In this document: positions 33,174 through 40,710 of the stretch, piece after piece
Numbering within the stretch: position 1 is the first letter of the stretch
Layout of the letters: each line of letters opens with the position of its first letter
NCBI RefSeq assembly: GCF_022095675.1
Contig: NZ_JAHYSG010000106.1
Span: 1 to 41,871 of the forward strand
Source of the DNA: Dactylosporangium sp. AC04546
GTDB taxonomy: Bacteria > Actinomycetota > Actinomycetes > Mycobacteriales > Micromonosporaceae
DNA: 41,871 nucleotides
Direction of reading: 5' to 3'
Made by a program: the position numbers and the translations under genes
The notes under the pieces: model-generated
Told to the model about the DNA's origin: nothing
Databases searched by the model: none
The model's input: only the letters and a program-made list of their open reading frames with translations

Positions 33174-33907
33174 GCTCTGTAGGGGCTCAGGCGCCAGATG
33201 CCGAACGGGTTGTGGAAGAAGTCGTCCGGGTGCCGGACGTCGGCTCCGTGCTCGACGGTCCACCGCTTCGCGCCGGGCGCGGCCCGGAAGGTGTCGCCGC
33301 TGTAGAGCGCCGGCCGCCCGAGCAGCAGGTAGCCCGCGAACGCGTCCATCGTCGGCACGTCGTCGGCGGTGCCGCCGGCCATCTCGATGTCGGGCACGCC
33401 GAGCAGGTGCAGGCCGCAGCTGGACATGTCCGGGCCGGTCCGGACGGGCCGGCGCACCCAGGCGCGGTAGAGGGCCACGATGCGGCGGTCGGGGTTCCCG
33501 CCGGCGGCCAGGCCCGCCAGCTCGAGCCACCGCGCCCGCCCGTGCGTGATCCCGCTGCTCTCGTTCTTGACGGCCGTCGCCCCGGCCGTGAAGAGCTTCG
33601 CGACCAGGCCCAGCATCCGGGCCGCGACGTCACCGGCGGCGGCCCGCCGGACCGGCTCGGACAGCAGGTAGGCCACCGTGTCGTGCCGCTCGACGGCGTC
33701 CACGTCGGCGTCGCCGAAGGTGCCGTCGGCCGCCGCGGCCCGGAACTCCCGCTCCATCCGCGGGTCCGCCGCGGACGCGGCGCCGGCCGGGTCGAACTCC
33801 ACCCCAGGCGTCTCGCCGGCGATGCGCGCCACCAGGTCGAGGTCCAGTCCCTGGCCGAGAACGCACAGCACGTGGCGGGGAAAGACAACCTGCACCGTCG
33901 GCATCAT
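33170..33907 (-). CDS. Hypothetical protein, possibly DUF4261-like
   Basis: 245-residue soluble protein starting MMPTVQVVFPRHVLCVLGQG. Other features are TAGATAVKNESSGITHGRAR, a run with VRTGPDMSSCGLHLLGVPDI, and the tail FFHNPFGIWRLSPYRA. The SCGLHLLGVPDIEM segment recalls DUF4261-type proteins, but that is weak recall. I chose the first of two adjacent ATGs (33905-33907) because a TACCGT -10 box at 33916-33921 lies 8 bases upstream. It is convergent with the RNA-processing gene and the two TAG stops share CTAG. No functional link to that gene can be shown. Confidence 0.7.
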   Translation of the reverse strand: MMPTVQVVFPRHVLCVLGQGLDLDLVARIAGETPGVEFDPAGAASAADPRMEREFRAAAADGTFGDADVDAVERHDTVAYLLSEPVRRAAAGDVAARMLGLVAKLFTAGATAVKNESSGITHGRARWLELAGLAAGGNPDRRIVALYRAWVRRPVRTGPDMSSCGLHLLGVPDIEMAGGTADDVPTMDAFAGYLLLGRPALYSGDTFRAAPGAKRWTVEHGADVRHPDDFFHNPFGIWRLSPYRA

Positions 33908-33915
33908 GCCGTGCA

Positions 33916-33921
33916 ACGGTA
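33916..33921 (-). promoter_or_regulatory. -10 box of leaderless promoter for the 245-aa gene
   Basis: TACCGT on the minus strand, 8 bases before the ATG at 33907. Confidence 0.45.
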
Positions 33922-33956
33922 CCGCGCGACACCAAACAGCCCGGCGAAGCGGCCGG

Positions 33957-34268
33957 TCAGCGCCGCGCGGGTTCGGCCGGAGGGTCGGCCGGCGCGGCAC
34001 CGGCCCGCGCGGCGGCCGCGCGGCGGGCGCGGACGCGGTCGGTGGCGACGCGCCACAGCACGGCCGCGGCCAGACCGGCCGCCGCGGCGAACTTCACCGC
34101 CAGCTTGCCGGTCACCAGCGTCTTCACGGCCAGCCAGAGCAGCACGAACCAGGGGCCGTCGTGGCCGCGGGCCCAGATGACCAGGGCCACGACCGCCAGG
34201 GTCGTCACGGTGAAGCAGACCAGAAGCAGCGCCAGGGCCAGGGCGTTTGAGGATCGACGGTGCCGCAT
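33957..34268 (-). CDS. Small two-helix membrane protein, 103 aa
   Basis: 103 residues beginning MRHRRSSNALALALLLVCFT. Helix 1 spans about 9-32, then WARGHDGPWFVLLWLAV leads into helix 2 and a third short hydrophobic stretch (KFAAAAGLAAAVLWRVA). The tail is basic and Ala/Pro-rich (RVRARRAAAARAGAAPADPP). Family unknown. It is divergent from the Hsp70-like gene across a 232-base spacer. The ATG is the first that keeps the basic start before helix 1. Confidence 0.65.
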   Translation of the reverse strand: MRHRRSSNALALALLLVCFTVTTLAVVALVIWARGHDGPWFVLLWLAVKTLVTGKLAVKFAAAAGLAAAVLWRVATDRVRARRAAAARAGAAPADPPAEPARR

Positions 34269-34500
34269 GTTCTTGACGGTAGGAGCGGATCGGGGGCAGC
34301 GAATCGGCCTGAGGAGTACACCCGCCACCAACCTAAGGCGGTGGCCTCGATCCGCCGATGGGCGGACGCGGGGCCGCCGAATCCGGGCCTGACCCCCGCA
34401 GGTCCAGATGACCAGGCGCGGGTTCGGCGGGCCCACCCATCGATGCGCGCGGCCCGCTCCGGGGTTGTGTGCGACTTTCGATGCGTTACTCTCGCCGAGC
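34269..34500. other. Divergent intergenic spacer
   Basis: 232 bases between the small membrane protein and the Hsp70-like gene. It contains a short hairpin, TCCGCC/GGCGGA, near 34354-34369 and the plus-strand TACTCT box at 34487-34492. I see no open frame with good codon bias and no clear operator. Confidence 0.4.
34487..34492 (+). promoter_or_regulatory. -10 box of leaderless promoter for the Hsp70-like gene
   Basis: TACTCT, 8 bases before the ATG at 34501. Confidence 0.45.
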
Positions 34501-36645
34501 ATGACGGGCCCGCGGTTAGGCGTCGACTTCGGCACCTCCACGACCATCGGTGTGGTGCGCCGCCCGGACGGGCGGGTCCAGCCCCTGCTCTTCGACGGCT
34601 CCCCGCTGCTGCCCTCGGCGGTCCTGGCCGGTACCGACGGCCGCCTGCACACCGGCCGCGACGCCGACCACCTGGCCCGTAGCGCGCCCGAGCGGCTCGA
34701 GCCCAACCCGAAGCGCCGCATCGACGAGTCCCGCGTGCTGCTCGGCGACGCGGAGATCGACGTCCGTGACCTCGTCGCCGCGGTCCTCGGCCGGATCGCC
34801 GGGGAGGCCGAGCGGGTGGCCGGGCCGGTCGCCGAGGCGGTCCTCACCCACCCGGCCGACTGGGGCGCCGGCCGCCGCGCCCGCCTGGAGGAGGCGGCCC
34901 GCCGGGCCGGCCTGCGGTCGGTCACCCTCGTCGCCGAGCCCCTGGCGGCGGCCACCTTCTTCGCGTCCACGCACGGGCGGGAGCTTCCGGTCGGCTCCTT
35001 CCTCCTGGTGTACGACCTGGGCGCCGGCACGGCCGACGTGACCCTCCTGCGCCGGCAGCCGGACGGCTTCACCCCGGTCGCCTCCGACGGCCTCGACGAG
35101 CTCGGCGGACTCGACGTGGACGCCGCGATCATCCGATATCTCCAGGGTCTGTACGGCGAGCTCTGGCAGGATGCCGCCGCCCGCCGCCGGCTCTGGGACG
35201 ACGTGCGCTCCGCCAAGGAGATGCTGTCCCGGGCGAGCGGCACGGTGATCATGGTCCCGTCGCTGGGCCGGGAGGTTCCGCTCGGCCGCGAGGAGCTGGA
35301 CCGCCTGGCCCGCCCGGTCCTGGGCCCGAGCGTGGCGATGGCCCACACCCTGCTCACGGCGGCGGGGGTGGGCCGGGCCGACATCGGCGGGCTGTTCCTG
35401 GTCGGCGGGTCGAGCCGGATGCCCCTGGTCGCGACGATGCTGCACGAGACGCTCGGGGTCGCGCCGGTGGTGGCGGAGCAGCCGGAGCTGGTGGTCGCCG
35501 AGGGGGCGCTGCGGCTGACCGACCCGACACCGTCGCGGGCCCGGGCGGCCGCGAGCCTGCCCCGGCCGCTCTCCGACGCGGGCCCGCTCCCTGGCGCGGG
35601 CCCGGTCTCCAGCGCGGGCCCGGTCTCCAGCGCGGGCCCGGTCTCCAGCGCGGGCCCGGTCTCCGGCACAGGCCCGGTCTTCGGCGTGGGCCCGGTCTCC
35701 GGCGCGGGCCTGGTCTCCGGCGACGCCGCGGGGGGACCGCTGTCGATGTCGGCGCCGCCGTACGCCGCGTCGCCGATGTCCGCGCCGCCCGGCCCGCACG
35801 GCGCCGGCGCGGCCTGGCCGGACGCCGACGCGACAGCCGAGGTGCGATGGCCCCTGCCCGGTGTGGCTCCCGGCGCGGCCCGGCCCGCGTCCGGCCCTCC
35901 CTCTCTAACCGGATATTTCCGAAATGTCGGTCTGGAGAGTGAGCACCGGGAGCGGAACGAAGGCTCCGCGGCCGGTCGGCGGCGAGCGCGGAACGGCGAC
36001 CGGCGGCGGGTCGCCGTCCGGATCGGTGCGGTGATCGCCGGGCTCGCCGTGCTCACGGTCGGCGGGATCACCGCGTACCACAAGCTCTACGACGAGCCGG
36101 TCGACGTGCCGGTCGCGCTGTCGCACTACGACGGCACCCGCACCGTCGACAACCTGTGCTCCCACCTCGACCTCAGCGCGTTCCAGCCGCTGTTCGAGAC
36201 CCAGGACCGGCCGGACGAGCCCCGCTTCACCCCGTCCCAGCAGGGCCTCGACGCCTCCTGCTACGCCGACCGGGTGCACCAGCGCGGCAAGGTCCGGGCG
36301 AACATCGTCGTCAGCGTCACCGTGCGGGAGGGCAACGAGGGCGCCCGGATGATCCACCAGATCGTCGCCGGCGCCGCGAGCGTCAACGACCAGGCGGTGC
36401 AGCTCTCCGGCCTCGGCGCCGAGGCGGTGCTCTACACGGTCAGGAACGCGACGCAGCAGATGAGGTCCGAGATGACCTTCATGCTCGGCGTGCTCGACCA
36501 CAACCTGGTCTGGTCCATCCGGGTCAGCCTCCAGCGGACCGACCCGGTCGGCTGGACCGCCGCCGAGCAGAACGACGTGCGCGACCGGATGACCACCGCG
36601 ACCCGCGCCTCGTTCCCAGGGGTGACTGAGCTGCTCCTGCGCTAA
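34501..36645 (+). CDS. Membrane-anchored Hsp70-like ATPase with repeat linker and extracytoplasmic domain
   Basis: 714 residues. The Hsp70/actin-like ATPase domain (about 1-340) has GVDFGTSTTIGVV (phosphate 1), LLVYDLGAGTADVTLL (phosphate 2) and GLFLVGGSSRMPLV (adenosine). No DnaK substrate-binding domain follows. A Gly/Pro/Val/Ser linker (about 350-470) contains eight six-residue repeats of the SAGPVS type (about 360-407). A basic run precedes one membrane helix (505-525, VAVRIGAVIAGLAVLTVGGI). The outside domain (530-714) has two Cys (553, 587), a pattern like DUF3558-type domains. Thus cytoplasmic ATPase and outside sensor are in one chain, topologically like receptor kinases. The ligand and partners are unknown. 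Its TAA stop overlaps the convergent gene's TAG by three bases within CTAA. Confidence 0.85.
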   Translation: MTGPRLGVDFGTSTTIGVVRRPDGRVQPLLFDGSPLLPSAVLAGTDGRLHTGRDADHLARSAPERLEPNPKRRIDESRVLLGDAEIDVRDLVAAVLGRIAGEAERVAGPVAEAVLTHPADWGAGRRARLEEAARRAGLRSVTLVAEPLAAATFFASTHGRELPVGSFLLVYDLGAGTADVTLLRRQPDGFTPVASDGLDELGGLDVDAAIIRYLQGLYGELWQDAAARRRLWDDVRSAKEMLSRASGTVIMVPSLGREVPLGREELDRLARPVLGPSVAMAHTLLTAAGVGRADIGGLFLVGGSSRMPLVATMLHETLGVAPVVAEQPELVVAEGALRLTDPTPSRARAAASLPRPLSDAGPLPGAGPVSSAGPVSSAGPVSSAGPVSGTGPVFGVGPVSGAGLVSGDAAGGPLSMSAPPYAASPMSAPPGPHGAGAAWPDADATAEVRWPLPGVAPGAARPASGPPSLTGYFRNVGLESEHRERNEGSAAGRRRARNGDRRRVAVRIGAVIAGLAVLTVGGITAYHKLYDEPVDVPVALSHYDGTRTVDNLCSHLDLSAFQPLFETQDRPDEPRFTPSQQGLDASCYADRVHQRGKVRANIVVSVTVREGNEGARMIHQIVAGAASVNDQAVQLSGLGAEAVLYTVRNATQQMRSEMTFMLGVLDHNLVWSIRVSLQRTDPVGWTAAEQNDVRDRMTTATRASFPGVTELLLR
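35578..35721. repeat. 18-bp minisatellite, eight units, in the Hsp70-like gene
   Basis: Eight in-frame units of GCGGGCCCGGTCTCCAGC and variants. Units 2-4 (35596-35649) are identical, and outer units differ at a few bases. It encodes the linker repeats. Identical central units suggest recent slippage, so copy number may vary between strains. Confidence 0.9.
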
Positions 36646-37025
36646 CCGGTGTGGAAGCCGGCGAGCTTCGCCGGCGGGGGCGGGACCACCTTCACGCCCT
36701 CGCCCGCGAACAGCTCCAGCTCGTGCAGCCGCCCGCCGACCACGTGCAGCACCGCGTCGACCCGGCCGGCGGCGGCGCCGACGGCGACGTGGTCGTCGCG
36801 CCCGTGTTCGCTCATCGCCTTGACCGCCGCGCGCGGCAGCGCCGGGCCGGTCGTGGCCAGCCTCACCGACGCGCAGCCGCAGTCACACACCGCCGTCACC
36901 CGGGCCGTCGCCAGCTGGGCGGTCAGCTCCGCGCGGCCGGCGTGGGCGACCAGTGTGGCCAGCACCGCGCGCTCCGCCGGGGTCAGCGGGCGCGGCGCCG
37001 GCAGGTCGGCGAACGCCACGGTCAC
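36642..37025 (-). CDS. Hypothetical protein with CDCGC motif, 127 aa
   Basis: 127-residue soluble protein starting VTVAFADLPAPRPLTPAERA from a GTG. A helical N-terminal half (AVLATLVAHAGRAELTAQL) leads into VTAVCDCGCASVRLATTG, with three Cys in CDCGC that could bind metal or form a redox site. The C-terminal half is beta-rich (VDAVLHVVGGRLHELELFAG) and ends GVKVVPPPPAKLAGFHTG. Family unknown to me. A second in-frame GTG (37019) is possible. Its stop overlaps the Hsp70-like stop. Confidence 0.7.
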   Translation of the reverse strand: MTVAFADLPAPRPLTPAERAVLATLVAHAGRAELTAQLATARVTAVCDCGCASVRLATTGPALPRAAVKAMSEHGRDDHVAVGAAAGRVDAVLHVVGGRLHELELFAGEGVKVVPPPPAKLAGFHTG

Positions 37026-37079
37026 GCGACCACTCTCGCACCCGGCATGAACCGCCGCCACCGGGATAGGACCAGCGCC

Positions 37080-37892
37080 GTGGAAGCGGAGACGGCCGAG
37101 GCGGAGTTCATGTACCAGCTGGTGGTCACCGCCCCCGCCGGGATGCGCGAGGCCCGGGGCATGGCCGCCGAGCGGATCGGCGGCGGGGTCGCCCTGGCGA
37201 TGCGCGACGACCCCGCGCGGTACTGGAACAAGGCCCTCGGCTTCCCCGGCCCCACCGGCCCGGACCTGCTCACCGACCTCGCGGGCTTCTACCGGCGGCA
37301 CGGCGTCGCCATGGCGGTGCTCCAGCCAGCCCCGGCCGCGCTGCCGACCGGCTGGCCCGGGCTGTGCGCCGAGTTCGGGATCGCCGCCGCCGACACCTGG
37401 CTGCAGCTGGCCTGCCCGATCGGGGCGGCGACCACGGCCCCGCCGGCGACGGCGGCCGGGGTCGAGATCGGGCCGGTGGCGCCGGGCGACGCCGAGGAGT
37501 GGGGCGCGGTCGTGGCCGGCGCGTTCGGCATGAGCCCCGGCATCTACGGGCCGATGCTCGCCGCGGTCGTCGGCCATCCCGCGTTCCGGCCGTTCGCGGC
37601 GCGCGTCGACGGGCGGATCGCCGGCGGTGGCAGTCTGTTCGTCCACGCGGGCGTCGGCGTGCTGAACTCGACGGCGGTCGATCGGCGGTACCGTAACCGC
37701 GGCATTCAGACGGCGCTCATCCGCACCCGCATCGCCGCGGCGCGGGACCTCGGCTGCCGGATCGTCGCCGCGCAGGTGGTGGAGCCGGTGCCCGGCACCG
37801 TCAACCCGTCGCTGGAGAACCTCGGCCGGGCCGGGCTGCGCCGCCTGTACCGCCGCCGCAACTGGGTCTGGCGCGCGGCCGCGCACGGGTGA
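37080..37892 (+). CDS. GNAT-family N-acetyltransferase
   Basis: About 270 residues. The N-terminal half (to about 125) includes WNKALGFPGPTGPDLLTDLA and resembles the degenerate first half of two-domain GNAT proteins. The C-terminal half has the acetyl-CoA signature in TAVDRRYRNRGIQTALI (RxxGIQ), followed by VVEPVPGTVNPSLENLGRAG. That segment is the usual N-P-S-x-x-N pattern near the active site. Start is a GTG at 37080 with TAGGA upstream; a start further up would overlap the convergent gene and lacks support. The substrate is unknown. Confidence 0.8.
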   Translation: MEAETAEAEFMYQLVVTAPAGMREARGMAAERIGGGVALAMRDDPARYWNKALGFPGPTGPDLLTDLAGFYRRHGVAMAVLQPAPAALPTGWPGLCAEFGIAAADTWLQLACPIGAATTAPPATAAGVEIGPVAPGDAEEWGAVVAGAFGMSPGIYGPMLAAVVGHPAFRPFAARVDGRIAGGGSLFVHAGVGVLNSTAVDRRYRNRGIQTALIRTRIAAARDLGCRIVAAQVVEPVPGTVNPSLENLGRAGLRRLYRRRNWVWRAAAHG

Positions 37893-37991
37893 CGCAGCGC
37901 CGGAAGGGCACCGCTGTGCGCACGGTCCAGCAGGCCGTCGACGAGGTGGTGCCCCAGCTCTCCTGACACCGGCCTGACACCGCGCGTCGGT

Positions 37992-37997
37992 TACGGT
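37992..37997 (+). promoter_or_regulatory. -10 box of leaderless promoter for the second two-component system
   Basis: TACGGT, 6 bases before the GTG at 38004. Confidence 0.5.
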
Positions 37998-38003
37998 GGC
38001 CGT

Positions 38004-39209
38004 GTGCGTCGGACATTGCGGGATCTGCGGGCCTTCCTGGTCGGCCCGGACCCCGCGGTGCACCCGCGCACCCGGCTCGGCCGGTCGCTGCCGCTTATCG
38101 CCGCGGTCGCGGCCGTGCTCAGCGGCCTCCTCTCGTATGAGTATCTGCACGGCAACGGCGGCGGCAGCGGGTTCTACCGGGTCGTCGTGTCGATCCTCAC
38201 CGCGGCCCCGATCGCGCTGCTGCCGACCCGGCCACTGCTCGCGTGGCGGTTCGCGTGGGTCGTCTCCCTCTGGACCGGCCTGACCCTCGACCTCAGCGAC
38301 GGCACGCCGTGGCCGTGGCAGCCGCTGCAGGTCCTGCTGTTCCCGCTGATCCTGGCCGTGGTCTCGATCCGGCACCGCCGCGGCGTGCTGGTCTGGGTCT
38401 TCGCCTCGGCCCTGGTGCTGGTGCTCGCCTTCACCGACCCGGAGAACGTCGCCGGGCTGGTCCTCGGCGTCGTCGCCGTCATGGTCATCGGCGACCAGAT
38501 CCGACGCCGCCGTGAGGTGCAGCGGGCCCTCGCCGAGGAGGAGGAGCGCACCGAGCTGGCCCAGGCCCGGCGGGCCGTCGCCGAGGAGCGCAACCGGATC
38601 GCCCGCGAGATGCACGACGTCGTGGCCCACCACATGTCGCTCATCGCGGTGCGGGCCGAGACTGCCGTCTACCGCATCGAGGGCGTCCCGCCCGCCGTCG
38701 CCGAGGAGCTGGCCGCCATCGCCGGCACCTCCCGGGAGGCGCTCGCCGAGATGCGCCGGCTCCTCGGCGTGCTGCGCGGCGCCGACCAGGCCGCGCCGAC
38801 CGAGCCGCAGCCCGTCCTCGACGACCTCGCCGGCCTGGTCCGCGACGCCCGCGAGGCCGGCGTCGAGGTCGCCTTCGTGCCGTTACCCGGCGCGCGGGTG
38901 CCGCCCGCGGTCGGCCTGGCCGCCTACCGGATCGTGCAGGAGGCGCTGTCCAACGCCCGCCGCCACGCCGCCGGCGCGCCGGTGCGCATCGCGCTCACCC
39001 GCGACCGCGGCGCGCTGCGGGTGCGGGTCCACAACGGGCCCGGCGTCGCCGAAGACGGCGGGGGCGCGGGGCACGGGCTGCTCGGCATGCGCGAGCGGGC
39101 GGCCGCGGTCGGCGGGACGCTCACGGCCGGTCCGGTCGCCGACGGCTACCTGGTCGAGGCGATCCTGCCGCTCGACGACGACAACGGGGACGGGGACGGT
39201 GCGGGTTGA
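38004..39209 (+). CDS. Sensor histidine kinase, HisKA_3/NarL-type
   Basis: 401-residue membrane kinase. Membrane segments lie between about residues 28 and 163. A coiled-coil linker, RRRREVQRALAEEEERTELA, precedes the HisKA_3 helix AREMHDVVAHHMSLIAVRAE, with phospho-acceptor H204. The HATPase has an N-box, YRIVQEALSNARRHA (N317), and a G-box, GHGLLGMRERAA (356-367). The linker between the domains is short, unlike the kinase at 160-1620. Start is a GTG right after a TACGGT -10 box. The stop overlaps the regulator start by four bases (TTGA). The acidic tail DDDNGDGDGAG is unusual. Confidence 0.92.
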   Translation: MRRTLRDLRAFLVGPDPAVHPRTRLGRSLPLIAAVAAVLSGLLSYEYLHGNGGGSGFYRVVVSILTAAPIALLPTRPLLAWRFAWVVSLWTGLTLDLSDGTPWPWQPLQVLLFPLILAVVSIRHRRGVLVWVFASALVLVLAFTDPENVAGLVLGVVAVMVIGDQIRRRREVQRALAEEEERTELAQARRAVAEERNRIAREMHDVVAHHMSLIAVRAETAVYRIEGVPPAVAEELAAIAGTSREALAEMRRLLGVLRGADQAAPTEPQPVLDDLAGLVRDAREAGVEVAFVPLPGARVPPAVGLAAYRIVQEALSNARRHAAGAPVRIALTRDRGALRVRVHNGPGVAEDGGGAGHGLLGMRERAAAVGGTLTAGPVADGYLVEAILPLDDDNGDGDGAG

Positions 39210-39871
39210 TCAAGGTGATGATCGTCGACGACCAGGCGATGGTCCGGCAGGGCTTCGCCGCGCTGCTGGCCGCCCAGCCCGACCTGACCGTGGTCGGTGA
39301 CGCGGCCGACGGCGCGCAGGGCGTGGCGATGGCCCGCCAGCGCTCGCCCGACGTGGTGCTCATGGACATCCGCATGCCGGTCCTCGACGGCCTCCAGGCC
39401 ACCCGCCAGCTGCTCGACGTCGCGCCCGGCCTGCACCGGCCGCGGGTGCTCATCCTCACCACGTTCGACCTCGACGACTACGTGTTCGAGGCGTTACGGG
39501 CCGGCGCGTCCGGATTCCTGCTCAAGGACGCCCCGGCGGCCGAGCTGGTGAACGCGGTGCGGGTCGTCGCCTCGGGTGAGGGCCTGCTCGCCCCGTCCGT
39601 CACCCGGCGGCTCATCGAGCAGTTCGCGGCCCGGCCGCGGGCGGTGCCGCACCAGCCGGCGCGGCTGGCGGCGCTGACGCCGCGTGAGACCGAGGTACTA
39701 CGCCTCGTCGCCCGCGGGCTGTCCAACGGGGAGATCGCCGACACCCTCGTCGTCGCCGAGCAGACCGTGAAGACCCACGTCAGCCGGGTGCTCACCAAGC
39801 TCGACCTGCGCGACCGGGCGCAGGCGGTCGTCTTCGCGTACGAGACGGGGCTCGTCGCCGCCGGCGAGTAG
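39206..39871 (+). CDS. Response regulator, NarL/LuxR family
   Basis: 221 residues. The receiver domain has acidic pocket D8-D9 (VMIVDDQAMVRQGF), phospho-acceptor D54 (VVLMDIRMPVLDG) and conserved K107 (FLLKDAP). The LuxR-type HTH (about 156-216) reads LTPRETEVLRLVARGLSNGE, then VAEQTVKTHVSRVLTKL. Start is a TTG overlapping the kinase stop, so the pair is translationally coupled; an ATG four codons later is possible but would cut the first strand. No obvious target operator is nearby. Confidence 0.93.
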   Translation: MIKVMIVDDQAMVRQGFAALLAAQPDLTVVGDAADGAQGVAMARQRSPDVVLMDIRMPVLDGLQATRQLLDVAPGLHRPRVLILTTFDLDDYVFEALRAGASGFLLKDAPAAELVNAVRVVASGEGLLAPSVTRRLIEQFAARPRAVPHQPARLAALTPRETEVLRLVARGLSNGEIADTLVVAEQTVKTHVSRVLTKLDLRDRAQAVVFAYETGLVAAGE

Positions 39872-39932
39872 TACCGGGGAGCTACGCCGGGGATGGCGCC
39901 GCGGGGTGACGATCCGGGCCGTGCCTCGTCCC

Positions 39933-39938
39933 TACCGT
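39933..39938 (+). promoter_or_regulatory. -10 box of leaderless promoter for the alpha/beta hydrolase
   Basis: TACCGT, 7 bases before the ATG at 39946. Confidence 0.5.
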
Positions 39939-39945
39939 CCGGGGC

Positions 39946-40710
39946 ATGCGCAGGCTGCTGGCTCTCCCCGCGATCGCCCTCTGCTGGGCGGTGCTCGGCC
40001 CGACCCACGTCACCGACGTGCCGCCACCGTTGGCGATCCACAGTGGACGGTACGCGGACGGGCGCGCCCTGGAGGTCGTCGGCGACCTCACCCGGGCCCG
40101 CACGGTCGTCGTCCTGGTGCCCGGCGTCGACACCACCGCCGCCAACTTTGATACCGGCCTGGGCGGCGTCCAGCGCCGGGCGCCGGCCTGGCAGGCACGG
40201 CAGCTCGCCGCCGCGATCGACCGGCCGGACGTCGTCGTGGTCGCGTGGCTCGGCTACGACCCGCCGGAGGGGGTGCGGCTGGCCGCGGTGCGCGAGGACC
40301 GGGCCGCCGCCGGAGCGCTCGCGCTGCGCGCGTTCGTCGCCCGCCTGCCCGGCGACCGGATCGTCCTGGTCGGCCACAGCTACGGCTCGACGGTCATCGG
40401 CCGGGCCGCACCGCGCCTCGACGCGCGGGTCACCGACCTGGTCGCCCTCGGCAGCCCCGGCATGGGCGTGGACCGGGCCGCCGACCTGCACACCACGGCG
40501 CGGGTCTGGGCCGGCACCGCGGCCACCGACTGGACCCGCCGCCTGCCGGGCGCGCGCCTGTTGGGCGCCGGCCACGGCACCCACCCGGCCGACCCGTCGT
40601 TCGGCGCGCTCGCCCTCCCGGTCGACGGCGTCGACGGCCACGACGGCTACTTCATGCCCGGCACGCCCACGCTGACCGCGCTGGCGGCCCTGTCCCGCGG
40701 GGAGGCCTGA
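39946..40710 (+). CDS. Alpha/beta hydrolase (DUF1023-like), probably exported
   Basis: 254 residues. The hydrophobic start MRRLLALPAIALCWAVLG may be a signal peptide or anchor. The core has VVVLVPGVDTTAANFDTGLG (oxyanion region), VVVVAWLGYDPPEG and the nucleophile elbow RIVLVGHSYGSTVIG, with Ser in GHSYG. LVALGSPGMGVDRAADL follows, with acid and His expected near HGTHPADPSF or GVDGHDGYF. This matches the DUF1023 hydrolase group common in actinomycetes; the substrate is unknown. The stop overlaps the methyltransferase ATG by one base (TGATG), so the two are coupled. Confidence 0.85.
   Translation: MRRLLALPAIALCWAVLGPTHVTDVPPPLAIHSGRYADGRALEVVGDLTRARTVVVLVPGVDTTAANFDTGLGGVQRRAPAWQARQLAAAIDRPDVVVVAWLGYDPPEGVRLAAVREDRAAAGALALRAFVARLPGDRIVLVGHSYGSTVIGRAAPRLDARVTDLVALGSPGMGVDRAADLHTTARVWAGTAATDWTRRLPGARLLGAGHGTHPADPSFGALALPVDGVDGHDGYFMPGTPTLTALAALSRGEA

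Noticed and set aside
35578..35721. CRISPR-like array
   Set aside because: The units are contiguous without spacers and in frame with the Hsp70-like gene. The 41691-41871 repeat was rejected for the same reason.
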